This document shows positions 1 to 7,311 of a stretch of DNA of 27,323 nt, piece after piece. The notes beneath the pieces were generated by a model. The model was not told where the DNA came from. It saw nothing but the letters and a program-made list of their open reading frames with translations, and did no database searches. The stretch's first letter is position 1; each line of letters begins with the position of its first letter. Made by a program: the position numbers and the translations under genes. The stretch is taken from NCBI GenBank assembly GCA_046482735.1, contig JAWOEL010000137.1, forward strand, positions 1 to 27,323. The letters are read 5' to 3'. Origin of the DNA: JAQICB01 sp046482735 (GTDB taxonomy: Bacteria; Bacteroidota; Bacteroidia; Bacteroidales; UBA1715).

Positions 1-213
1 AGATGCCTCGTCATCAGAACTTATTATGCCTCCACTTGTTGCTGTAGAATATGTTACGTCTGTAACATCCATAGAATATACTACCGGAATTTCTGCTTCA
101 TTAACAACAAGACTGTCGTTGTTAACATCATTTTTTGTACAATTAGTTATAAAAAACAAAGAGGTTAATACACATAACCTTACTGGCATCCATACTGATA
201 TTTTTGTTTTCAT
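1..213 (-). CDS. Surface lipoprotein, N-terminal fragment (cut by left window edge)
   Basis: The reverse strand reads from ATG at 213 through position 1 without a stop, giving 71 residues and continuing outside the window. Residues 1-25 form a lipoprotein signal peptide: a basic start (MKTK), a hydrophobic core and a lipobox-like ITNC with the acceptor Cys at residue 25. After a polar linker rich in Asn and Asp comes VTDVTYSTATSGGIISSDDEA. This resembles the start of the Ig-like/fibronectin-like repeats of Bacteroidota surface lipoproteins, where a T-A-T-S-G-G-x-I-x-S-D pattern usually precedes ARGVCW. That downstream part is not visible, so the domain call is inference. The protein is probably exported and anchored in the outer membrane. 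No promoter matching TAnnTTTG was found directly upstream. Confidence 0.7.
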   Translation of the reverse strand, partial: MKTKISVWMPVRLCVLTSLFFITNCTKNDVNNDSLVVNEAEIPVVYSMDVTDVTYSTATSGGIISSDDEAS

Positions 214-619
214 TCTTGGTTCATTTTACTGTTTATATTCATTTTCACTTAACTTATTCAAGGTATTATCACAATACACAAATACCTCTATTACATGTTT
301 ACTTTTTGTCTTAAAAAGAAAATAATATTATTGTGTCACCAACTAAAACAATTAATAACCAAAATTACGAAAAAAAAAACGCACCAATTATATTTATAAG
401 CGATATATTTTCAGGAGTTGTTTTACCACTTTCAAATACGTTAAAAACATTCTGTAAAACCAAAAACACAAAATAAATTAGTAAAAATATTCGATCTCGT
501 GTTCTATTATCTTGGGAGAGATTTGTACCAACAAAAAATTTCTTCCTCACAATGTTTTTAACGTCTTAAAAACTAACGAATTAATGTTAAAAAAAACAAC
601 ACATATACTTACAAAGAGC
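214..619. other. Intergenic region with inverted repeat, no convincing gene
   Basis: These 406 bases lie downstream of the endonuclease-like gene and upstream of the truncated lipoprotein gene. They are very AT-rich. The only clear structure is a perfect 14-base inverted repeat (438-451 and 551-564) and a small hairpin at 554-573. A GTG-started ORF of 61 codons at 365-550 (minus) has low-complexity hydrophobic content and no recognisable family, so I do not call it a gene. Confidence 0.6.
438..564. repeat. Perfect 14-base inverted repeat, arms 438-451 and 551-564
   Basis: ACGTTAAAAACATT at 438-451 is the exact reverse complement of AATGTTTTTAACGT at 551-564, with 99 bases between the arms. 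The right arm also overlaps a local hairpin, GTTTTTAA-CGTC-TTAAAAAC at 554-573. The element sits about 55 bases past the stop codon of the endonuclease-like gene at the end of the mutL operon. It could be a 3' UTR or terminator structure, or the trace of a small inserted element. The region is AT-rich, which makes chance matches less surprising. Confidence 0.4.
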
Positions 620-1717
620 TTAATTTTTCAGAGAAAAACCGGAAAAAACCGGAAAATGATCAGACAACAGCAGTTTTCGGGACTCATACGTATGGCATGT
701 CCAATCTGAAGGATACAATATATAATCTAAACGAACAGAAGGCAAATTCCAGTTAAGCGTACCTCCGATACCATTTCCTGCAGATAAAAACACATCGGAA
801 AAATCACCTGCTTTTTTTAAATGTTTATATGTATAGGAATATGGTGGGGTATTAAAATCTCCAGCCAAAACAACTTTATAGGGCGAATTTGAAATAAACC
901 GAATTAATTCGTCTGTTTGCTGACCACGCATATAAACTGCATGTGAAACACGTTCTACAATAGATTCATATTGTTGTGGATCTTGTATATGAAAAAAAGA
1001 CATTTCCTGAATAGTTTTAATATCATCCGGAGAAAACCTATACGACTCAAGATGCACATTGCACACACGAATAGTATCTGATTGCAAGGCTATATCTGCC
1101 CACAGACAAGAATTTCCGGTATATTGAAAATGCAACACACCTTCGGCTATAATTGGATATTGTGAACAAATAACATTACCATAAAAATACCTTCCGGGAA
1201 TAGAATGGAACTTATGTGCCGCAATATTTATTATACCAGCATATTTTTTTAAGCTATCGATAACTACAAATGGTTCCTGAATGTCATGATGAAATTCCTG
1301 AAAACAAATAATATCTGCCTGTTTTTCATATAGATAATCACATACACCTTGTTGCACATCACTCCGTTGCCGCCAGCCCAACCAATTAAAAGCCTGCACA
1401 TTATACGACATAACCGAAAGTGTGTCTGCATAATCCTCATCGTCATTTGAAGTACTCAACGATACAACATCTGAATGGGTAGAAAACCCGAAAAGCAAAC
1501 TAATTAACGGAATAAGTATATACTTTTTTGTTTCGGAAAACAACCAGTATACAAGTAAAACTGACGTACCAAACAAATATACCGGGTAACCTAATGCCCA
1601 CACTTCTATATACCAAACATCCGCCGGATTTACATAATACGTAAAATAACTAAGTACCAATGCCAAACTCATGCATATAGTAACACATACAAGTATAAAC
1701 CGTATTATTCGTTTCAT
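620..1717 (-). CDS. Endonuclease/exonuclease/phosphatase family membrane protein
   Basis: 365 residues. Residues 1-80 hold about three hydrophobic segments that anchor the protein in the inner membrane. The rest is an EEP fold (the DNase I / APE1 / inositol phosphatase superfamily). Its signatures are MSYNVQAFN (metal-side Asn106), IICFQEF (metal-binding Glu141), AGDFNTPP (catalytic Asp/Asn near residue 290), RLDYIL and the terminal SDHFPV with Asp353 and His354. All core catalytic positions are present, so it is probably an active phosphodiesterase or phosphatase. The substrate cannot be read from sequence, and with the membrane anchor it may act on lipids or envelope compounds rather than DNA. 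It is the last gene of the mutL-rhomboid operon, and its ATG overlaps the stop of rhomboid B as ATGA (1714-1717). Confidence 0.9.
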   Translation of the reverse strand: MKRIIRFILVCVTICMSLALVLSYFTYYVNPADVWYIEVWALGYPVYLFGTSVLLVYWLFSETKKYILIPLISLLFGFSTHSDVVSLSTSNDDEDYADTLSVMSYNVQAFNWLGWRQRSDVQQGVCDYLYEKQADIICFQEFHHDIQEPFVVIDSLKKYAGIINIAAHKFHSIPGRYFYGNVICSQYPIIAEGVLHFQYTGNSCLWADIALQSDTIRVCNVHLESYRFSPDDIKTIQEMSFFHIQDPQQYESIVERVSHAVYMRGQQTDELIRFISNSPYKVVLAGDFNTPPYSYTYKHLKKAGDFSDVFLSAGNGIGGTLNWNLPSVRLDYILYPSDWTCHTYESRKLLLSDHFPVFSGFSLKN

Positions 1718-2658
1718 TTTCGGTTGCGATTACTCGACGAAAATAATATTTTTTTTTCTTTCGCTGTTAAACTTTCATATCCGGAACGAGCCACTTTTTC
1801 CAAAATCGTATCTATTTCTGCCTGAGAATACTCTGTTTGCGATGACGAGGTATTTGTTTCTTCATAATGTACATATGTTCCTTTTTTCTGTTTCTTATTT
1901 TTATAGGAAACATGCATATGAGATTTCGGCTTAGGCCGAAACCAGACAGCCACGGAATCGAGCACAGTCATAAACCATTTAGATATATCGGTTCCTTGCT
2001 TTAGTTTATATGCCCACACAAAACCAAACAACGCACCACCAATATGAGCAAAACGGCCACCGGCATTACCATCGGGTAAAAATAAAATATCAAGACCTAC
2101 AGCAACTAATGCAATATACTTAATAGCCACATTCCCAAAAAACAATAAGCGAATTTCGTAATTGGGAACATATGTTGCTATAGCAGCAGTAATAGCCATT
2201 ACCGCAGCAGAAGCCCCAAGCATAGGTGCCGGATTTCCTGATTCAATAGCAGGTTTGAGTGCCGGAAGAAGTTGAAATGCTGCCAAAGACAAAAGAGCAC
2301 CAGCTATTCCACCTAATAAATATATAGCAACCAAACGTTTTCCATTAAGTAAATCTATAAAGATACGCCCCATCCAGTACAACCACAACATATTAAATAG
2401 TATATGAAAAAAACTTTCATGTGTAAACATATAAGTAAATAGAGTCCATGGCTTAAGAATTAAAAAATCAGGATTCAAATAGGTTTGAATATTTTTAATC
2501 ACAAATCCATACAAACCCGACTGGTCTGATGCAGTAAACAACCACGACAATAATCGTATAAGAAACAAAGCAACAAACACGCCTACATTTATATACATAA
2601 TGCGGGTCAAATTATTCCCCACGCGAAACTCTTGTTTTATATCTGTCCAAATTTTCAT
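1714..2658 (-). CDS. Rhomboid family intramembrane serine protease (B)
   Basis: Six-helix rhomboid core followed by a long cytoplasmic tail. The nucleophile motif is GASA with Ser150, and the partner is His205 in AHIGG. The helix containing FFHILFNM carries the conserved His/Asn region. The residue after the serine is Ala where most rhomboids have Gly. The C-terminal tail (about residues 225-314) is basic and ends in an EIDTILEKVARSGYESLTAKE segment, a tail type common on Bacteroidota rhomboids. I prefer ATG at 2658 (314 residues, MKIWTD...), which overlaps the stop of rhomboid A as ATGA. The longer form from 2682 (322 residues) would give a 28-base overlap. It is likely translationally coupled with its neighbours. 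Natural substrates are unknown. Confidence 0.9.
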   Translation of the reverse strand: MKIWTDIKQEFRVGNNLTRIMYINVGVFVALFLIRLLSWLFTASDQSGLYGFVIKNIQTYLNPDFLILKPWTLFTYMFTHESFFHILFNMLWLYWMGRIFIDLLNGKRLVAIYLLGGIAGALLSLAAFQLLPALKPAIESGNPAPMLGASAAVMAITAAIATYVPNYEIRLLFFGNVAIKYIALVAVGLDILFLPDGNAGGRFAHIGGALFGFVWAYKLKQGTDISKWFMTVLDSVAVWFRPKPKSHMHVSYKNKKQKKGTYVHYEETNTSSSQTEYSQAEIDTILEKVARSGYESLTAKEKKILFSSSNRNRK

Positions 2659-3398
2659 AAATATGTTCCTTTTTTTCTCCAATAATTAATCAATAAAAAT
2701 CCAAACAACATTCCGCCCAAATGTGCATAATGAGCTACATTATCACCCGGATTGTTTTGTATGCCCATATATAATTCCACTAAACCATAAAACAACACAA
2801 AATACTTTGCTTTGAGAGGCAGGGCAAAAAATATATACACATATGAATTAGGAAATAACATACCAAAAGCAAGCAACAAGCCAAACACAGCACCAGAAGC
2901 TCCTACCGTTGGGGCATTCATAATCGCATTATATTTTCCCATTAAACTATTGGTATAATTCATACCATTTTGCATAACCTCCGCACCCTGATTTTTTATT
3001 GTATCAATTTGTTCTGCAGACAATACATTGGGCATATCCATTAATTGAATATGCTGAAACAAAACCTGCATCACACCGGCTCCAATACCTGTTACCAGAT
3101 AATACAAAAGAAATTTTTGCGGCCCCCACACATGTTCTATAGCACTGCCAAACATCCACAAGGCAAACATATTAAAAAATATATGCGACAAACCACCATG
3201 CATAAACATATAACTCACAAATTGAATAGGCATAAAACTCTCCGATCCCACATAGTGCAAGCCAAGATAATGGTTTAAATCACTCCCGGTAAAGTAGCGA
3301 AAAATAAATGAAATAATAAACATGCCAACATTTAATATAAGCAAATTTTTAACTACCGGTGGTAATATTGCAAAACCAGAAGGACTGTGATAATTCAT
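2655..3398 (-). CDS. Rhomboid family intramembrane serine protease (A)
   Basis: 247 residues forming a six-transmembrane rhomboid. The active site is Ser168 in GASGAVFG and His226 in AHLGG, and the conserved HGGLSHIFFNM (with Asn76) lies in the second helix, as expected for the family. A polar insertion of roughly 45 residues (about 118-163) separates helices three and four. The gene starts two bases after the mutL stop and ends in an ATGA overlap with rhomboid B, so the two proteases are almost certainly made together. They differ clearly in sequence, and only this one has the standard GxSG motif. The protein cleaves transmembrane segments of other membrane proteins. Its targets cannot be inferred here. 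Confidence 0.92.
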   Translation of the reverse strand: MNYHSPSGFAILPPVVKNLLILNVGMFIISFIFRYFTGSDLNHYLGLHYVGSESFMPIQFVSYMFMHGGLSHIFFNMFALWMFGSAIEHVWGPQKFLLYYLVTGIGAGVMQVLFQHIQLMDMPNVLSAEQIDTIKNQGAEVMQNGMNYTNSLMGKYNAIMNAPTVGASGAVFGLLLAFGMLFPNSYVYIFFALPLKAKYFVLFYGLVELYMGIQNNPGDNVAHYAHLGGMLFGFLLINYWRKKGTYL

Positions 3399-3400
3399 AA

Positions 3401-5215
3401 CTATTTAAATTTTTGTAAAATTTCATCATACTCCAACAAAATTACAGCCACTTTTCCATGTGCTGACAAACTGTGTGACTGACACTGAAAAAGCTGTGCT
3501 ATAAATGCCTGCATTTCGTCTTGCTGCATACTTACATTTTTATGTAAGGCCGCTGAATTCGCCAACATTTTTGCAACATGCTCTTTCATTTTTTCACGCA
3601 TATGAGACTGGTTTTCAGAATACATACGCACAAAATCATATACAACCTCCTCCATTTTCGAAATTTCAATTTCCGGTGGACAGCCATTTATTACAAAACA
3701 ATTTTTACCGAACTCTTCTATATCGAATCCAAAAGACTGCAATTCTGGCAGAATGTGCTGCACAGTTTCAAAATCAGAAAAATCAACCTCTATTTTTACC
3801 GGCATAAGAATTTTCTGACTCGATACCGCATCTTGCTGAGCAAGTGCCAGAAATTTTTCATATAATATTCGACTATGAGCCCGTTTTATATCAATAATCA
3901 TTAAACCGGTTTTCCCCTGCGTAACAATGTATTTTTTATGTATTTGCAAACAGGTTGGTTGCTGCATTGTCTGCGAACTCGATTGAGAATTAAGTGCAGA
4001 CTCAAATGTTTGTTCAGGAATATCTGGTTCCGGTGTTTGTTCAAAATCTTCAAATAACTGCTCCCAGTTACGTAGGTTAGGGTCTTCTTTTTCAAATGTG
4101 GAATTAGTAAATGGATTATACCCCGGGTTTACATCAAACCCCGGTACTTTTACCGGATCAGACGAAGATTTAGTAAACATATCTTCATAATTGGTATCAT
4201 CAGAAAAATCGAGTGAAGGTACAATATTACTTTTTCCTAAAGAATATTTTACCGCAGATTCTATGATAGAACCAATATTATACTCTTCTGCAAATTTTAT
4301 CTCTGTTTTGGTTGGATGAATATTCACATCAATTTTTTCCGGATCTACTTCTATAAAAATAAAAAAAGGCGGATATTCCTGGGGAGATATAAGAGAACCA
4401 TACGCTTGCACAACTGTTCGCTGAAAAATGCGATGCTTAAAATACCTGCTATTTACAAAAAAGTATTGATTAAAATTATGTTTTTTGGCAGTATCCGGCG
4501 TTCCTATAAACCCATACACTTTGCATATAGATGTTTCAGACTCTATACGCAATAATGACTTCTCAAACCGCTTTCCAAAAATTGTTACTATTCGCTGTTT
4601 AAGTCCGGATACAGGGAATTTTGCATACAAAGAATTATCTTTATAAAAAGTAAAAGATATTTCAGGATGTGCTATTGCGGTATGGTATAATTCAGTAATA
4701 ATATATTTAAATTCTGTTTCATTTTTTTTCAAAAATTTTCGCCGTGCCGGTATATTATAAAACAGATTTTTCACCTCTATTGATGTCCCCCGTTGAAACT
4801 GAACAGGCTCTTGTGTTTCCACCTCACTACCTTTTATTAATATTCTCGTTCCAACAGGATCTTCTTGTCGTTGCGATTTCATATCTACATGAGACACCGC
4901 AGCTATAGAAGCTAAAGCCTCTCCACGAAACCCCATAGATCGTATTTCAAATATATCAGCAGCAGATCGTATTTTGGAGGTTGCATGACGTTCAAAAGCC
5001 ATACGTGCATCCGTGTCAGACATTCCCATACCATTATCCATCACCTGAATAGATGTTCGCCCTGCATCAACTACCGAAACAGATATTTCTGTAGCGTCTG
5101 CATCTATCGCATTTTCTATCAACTCTTTAATAACCGAAGCCGGCCGTTGGACAACTTCGCCTGCAGCTATTTGGTTTGCAACTGAATCGGGTAATAACTG
5201 AATGATATCTGTCAT
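3401..5215 (-). CDS. mutL: DNA mismatch repair protein MutL
   Basis: 604 residues. The N-terminal GHKL ATPase is intact: NQIAAGEVVQRP, the Mg/ATP residues Glu31 and Asn35 in KELIENAIDADA, DNGMGM (60-65), RHATSKI and GFRGEA (95-100), then NLFYNIPARRKFLK. The second N-terminal domain ends with VNIHPTKTEIKF (about 298-308). A polar, low-complexity linker covers about 335-420. The C-terminal dimerisation domain follows, but the place of the endonuclease motif DQHA(X)2E(X)4E reads DIKRAHSRILYE (442-453), so Gln, His and the first Glu are replaced. The late CPHGRP-type motif is reduced to AHGK. This MutL therefore probably lacks nicking activity and works as a MutS-stimulated coordinator. It is the second gene of a five-gene operon. 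Confidence 0.97.
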   Translation of the reverse strand: MTDIIQLLPDSVANQIAAGEVVQRPASVIKELIENAIDADATEISVSVVDAGRTSIQVMDNGMGMSDTDARMAFERHATSKIRSAADIFEIRSMGFRGEALASIAAVSHVDMKSQRQEDPVGTRILIKGSEVETQEPVQFQRGTSIEVKNLFYNIPARRKFLKKNETEFKYIITELYHTAIAHPEISFTFYKDNSLYAKFPVSGLKQRIVTIFGKRFEKSLLRIESETSICKVYGFIGTPDTAKKHNFNQYFFVNSRYFKHRIFQRTVVQAYGSLISPQEYPPFFIFIEVDPEKIDVNIHPTKTEIKFAEEYNIGSIIESAVKYSLGKSNIVPSLDFSDDTNYEDMFTKSSSDPVKVPGFDVNPGYNPFTNSTFEKEDPNLRNWEQLFEDFEQTPEPDIPEQTFESALNSQSSSQTMQQPTCLQIHKKYIVTQGKTGLMIIDIKRAHSRILYEKFLALAQQDAVSSQKILMPVKIEVDFSDFETVQHILPELQSFGFDIEEFGKNCFVINGCPPEIEISKMEEVVYDFVRMYSENQSHMREKMKEHVAKMLANSAALHKNVSMQQDEMQAFIAQLFQCQSHSLSAHGKVAVILLEYDEILQKFK

Positions 5216-5225
5216 TAATTTTTAT

Positions 5226-5522
5226 TTACAAATAGGTGTATAACAAATACGCAAAATATAACAATACAATAAAAATAAAGAACACTCGCACATTTTGGCG
5301 ATGTTTTACTCGGGTATTTTTTTCTTTTTGTGCACGAAACTGTCCACGTATATTAGGAACATACATTTCATCGTCTATCACTTCTCCCCGCTCTCGCTGT
5401 ACATCTTGTATAATACGTTTTCTGCGCTGTTCTTTCTGTTCTGCGTCTGCATTATAATACACCGGAGTATATTCAAAACCTCGTGGTTTTCGCGGATTAA
5501 AAAAAGTACCGAGTAAGCCCAT
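5226..5522 (-). CDS. Small conserved-type membrane protein upstream of mutL
   Basis: 98 residues, no named family recognised. The N-terminal two thirds are highly charged (FFNPRKPRGFEYTPVYYN, then a basic/acidic stretch with EQKEQRRKR, probably helical). Residues about 79-98 form one hydrophobic transmembrane segment ending the protein (VFFIFIVLLYFAYLLYTYL). This is the layout of a C-tail anchored inner-membrane protein with a cytoplasmic charged domain. It is the first gene of the operon, ten bases ahead of mutL, and a TAnnTTTG promoter lies about 30 bases upstream. Placement and composition support a real gene. The function is unknown. Confidence 0.75.
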   Translation of the reverse strand: MGLLGTFFNPRKPRGFEYTPVYYNADAEQKEQRRKRIIQDVQRERGEVIDDEMYVPNIRGQFRAQKEKNTRVKHRQNVRVFFIFIVLLYFAYLLYTYL

Positions 5523-5551
5523 ATTTTTATTTTTGTTGTCTGTTTACTATA

Positions 5552-5559
5552 CAAAGATA
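5552..5559 (-). promoter_or_regulatory. Promoter -7 element of the mutL-rhomboid operon
   Basis: On the minus strand this reads TATCTTTG, an exact match to the Bacteroidota -7 consensus TAnnTTTG, 30 bases upstream of the first ATG of the operon (5522). No clear TTG -33 element is visible at the usual 19-20 base spacing, so the assignment rests on the -7 match and position. Confidence 0.55.
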
Positions 5560-5747
5560 CAATTTATATAAAAAGTAACGAAACAGAACGTATTGTAATA
5601 TATAGTTTCAGGTATTTATTTTATCACCTCTGAATATCACAAAGCACCTCATCATGACATGCATACTGGTTTCCAGCTTATTGCGAACCCGAAACAATCA
5701 TAATCAATGTACGTGTTTCACCAAAGGCTAATATTTTGTTTATACTT

Positions 5748-6953
5748 TTATTTTGTTTTACGCATATATATTTTTTGTTTACTTTTTTTGTAAAACATAA
5801 AGAAATAGACCATACCTACCAATACAAGTATGAGAAAAGAATCAATTCTCATTGCATATTGTAGTCCTATAGAATCTTTAAGCACCCCGTTTATAAAATT
5901 CCCAATACTCATACCTATCCCCAAAAAGGTGTACATAAGGGTTTGTCCGGTAGAATTTTGCGATTGTGGCACAATATAGTTTGTATACTCTATTACCGAC
6001 ACAATAAACATTCCCAGTGTTATCCCGTGTAAGGAGCCAATAGCTATAGCAATCCAGGGTTCTGTTGTAAAACCATATAACATTAATCGCAAGGAGGCAA
6101 CCAACATAGTTCCTAAAATAACACGACGTATCCCCAGTTTATTAATTATAAATGCACTAAAAAACATAAATGGCAATTCACACATTGCCTGCACAGCATA
6201 AGCATAACCTATTTGTGTATTGCTTGCTCCTATTTCTTTATAATATAGATTAATAAAATTAAGTGTCGGGGAATTTAAAATGTAAAATACTAATATAAAC
6301 ATAAAAAAATAAAACAACTTTTTATGTTGTAACAATACGGTTTTCAATGTTGAAAACGAAGGAGGATGTGTAGAGCGAACCTCTCGTTTTTTGTTTAAAT
6401 ACAAAAAACTAATTACCCAGGTACAAATTAAAAAAAACGAAGCTACAAAAAATATACTCGTCAGTGAAGTTGCTTCTATTAAATACCCGGTGCTAAGTGA
6501 TGACACAGCCCAACCTACAGAAGCCCAGAGCCTCATTTGCCCATATGAAGAGGGTATATTTTGTTCTTTGGATTTATTTATGGCAAATGCGTCGATTAAT
6601 GCACCCAATGGATTGTGCAGTGCACTAAATACAATCATAAATAAAAAGTAATACCAAAATGCTCCCTGTACAATAAATCCGTACAACAAAACAGCCGAAA
6701 CTCCTATTAACAATAAAAATATTTTTCGCTTTCCATATCGGTCAGACATCATTCCCCACAAGGGTAAAAAAATTATATTATTTATCTGCTGTACAGCTGC
6801 TATCATACCAATTTCTGTTCCGGTGAGAGCTCGCTCATCTTCTAAAAAAACATAAAAATATGACGACCACGCCGCTATTGCTGCATATAGAAAAAAATAC
6901 AATAACTTAACAACCCATACAGAATTTCGTGCATATCGTTGAAGTGTAAACAT
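5748..6953 (-). CDS. Major facilitator superfamily transporter (MFS_1-like / HcaT-LacY type)
   Basis: 401 residues with about twelve hydrophobic helices in two halves separated by a basic loop near residues 190-205 (LNKKREVRSTHPP). The loop between helices two and three carries the superfamily motif A form, GMMSDRYGKRK (about 67-77). The N-terminal pattern (KLLYFFLYAAIAAWSSYFYVFLEDERALTGTEIG) resembles the branch containing phenylpropionate-, nucleoside- and sugar:H+ symporters. It sits in the inner membrane and is probably a proton-coupled symporter. The substrate cannot be named. It appears monocistronic, with its own promoter-like element at 6984-6991. Confidence 0.88.
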   Translation of the reverse strand: MFTLQRYARNSVWVVKLLYFFLYAAIAAWSSYFYVFLEDERALTGTEIGMIAAVQQINNIIFLPLWGMMSDRYGKRKIFLLLIGVSAVLLYGFIVQGAFWYYFLFMIVFSALHNPLGALIDAFAINKSKEQNIPSSYGQMRLWASVGWAVSSLSTGYLIEATSLTSIFFVASFFLICTWVISFLYLNKKREVRSTHPPSFSTLKTVLLQHKKLFYFFMFILVFYILNSPTLNFINLYYKEIGASNTQIGYAYAVQAMCELPFMFFSAFIINKLGIRRVILGTMLVASLRLMLYGFTTEPWIAIAIGSLHGITLGMFIVSVIEYTNYIVPQSQNSTGQTLMYTFLGIGMSIGNFINGVLKDSIGLQYAMRIDSFLILVLVGMVYFFMFYKKSKQKIYMRKTK

Positions 6954-6983
6954 ATATTTAGATTATTTAGGATATTTTGCCGA

Positions 6984-6991
6984 CAAAAGTA
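6984..6991 (-). promoter_or_regulatory. Promoter -7 element of the MFS transporter gene
   Basis: The minus strand reads TACTTTTG, an exact TAnnTTTG match, 30 bases upstream of the ATG at 6953. This is the same spacing as in front of the mutL operon. The -33 TTG is not evident. Confidence 0.5.
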
Positions 6992-7223
6992 GTGTAAACA
7001 TCAGCATTTAAAAATTTTTTGTGTGTTTTTTGTATTCTTATTTAGCAGGTGTTAGAAATTACAGATTCTATATATTTCTATGCTAAAAACAAACTACTCA
7101 GAAATAAAAAAATCAACGAATTAAAATATACAAAAAACAAAAAAGCCACCGGAAAACACCCTAATACATTTACTGTTTTTGTACAGAAACTCATTTTGAT
7201 ATGATTTTTCTCCTGATTCTTTA

Positions 7224-7231
7224 TACATTTG
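7224..7231 (+). promoter_or_regulatory. Promoter -7 element of the FKBP-nrnA-tcdA operon
   Basis: TACATTTG matches TAnnTTTG exactly and would give a leader of about 75 bases before the ATG at 7312. The 3' end of the element is part of an inverted repeat ATTTGTA...TACAAAT (7227-7253) that would straddle the start of transcription, so an operator is possible. The nearest TTTG upstream is 25 bases away, longer than usual. Confidence 0.45.
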
Positions 7232-7311
7232 TAAGAAATGTAAACATACAAATATTCGTTATACACATAAAAATACTCAAACAAAACAAACTTTTAGAAT
7301 CCAAATAACAT

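Larger units (their letters stand above)
6954..7311. other. Divergent promoter region between MFS transporter and FKBP operon
   Basis: 358 AT-rich bases between divergent genes. It holds a TAnnTTTG match on each strand (6984-6991 minus, 7224-7231 plus) and a 7-base inverted repeat (ATTTGTA 7227-7233, TACAAAT 7247-7253) overlapping the plus-strand element. A 68-codon minus ORF at 7078-7284 is low-complexity (rich in Phe, Tyr, Leu), lies across the plus promoter and resembles no family, so it is not called. Confidence 0.6.

Noticed and set aside
26..325. Plus-strand ORF of 99 codons at the left edge
   Set aside because: It is antisense to a minus-strand frame with a clear lipoprotein signal peptide and Bacteroidota repeat pattern, and its own sequence resembles nothing.
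365..550. Minus-strand GTG ORF of 61 codons
   Set aside because: Low-complexity hydrophobic content in AT-rich spacer, overlapping the 14-base inverted repeat, with no recognisable family or start signal.
632..655. Direct repeat AAAACCGGAA in tandem
   Set aside because: It lies inside the last codons of the endonuclease-like gene (repeated Phe-Ser-Gly residues) and is only two units.
2659..2682. Longer start for rhomboid B at 2682
   Set aside because: The internal ATG at 2658 gives an ATGA overlap identical in style to the next junction, while the longer form needs a 28-base overlap. The longer form is not excluded.
7078..7284. Minus-strand ORF of 68 codons rich in Phe and Tyr
   Set aside because: It covers the likely plus-strand promoter of the FKBP operon and reads as translated AT-rich noncoding DNA.
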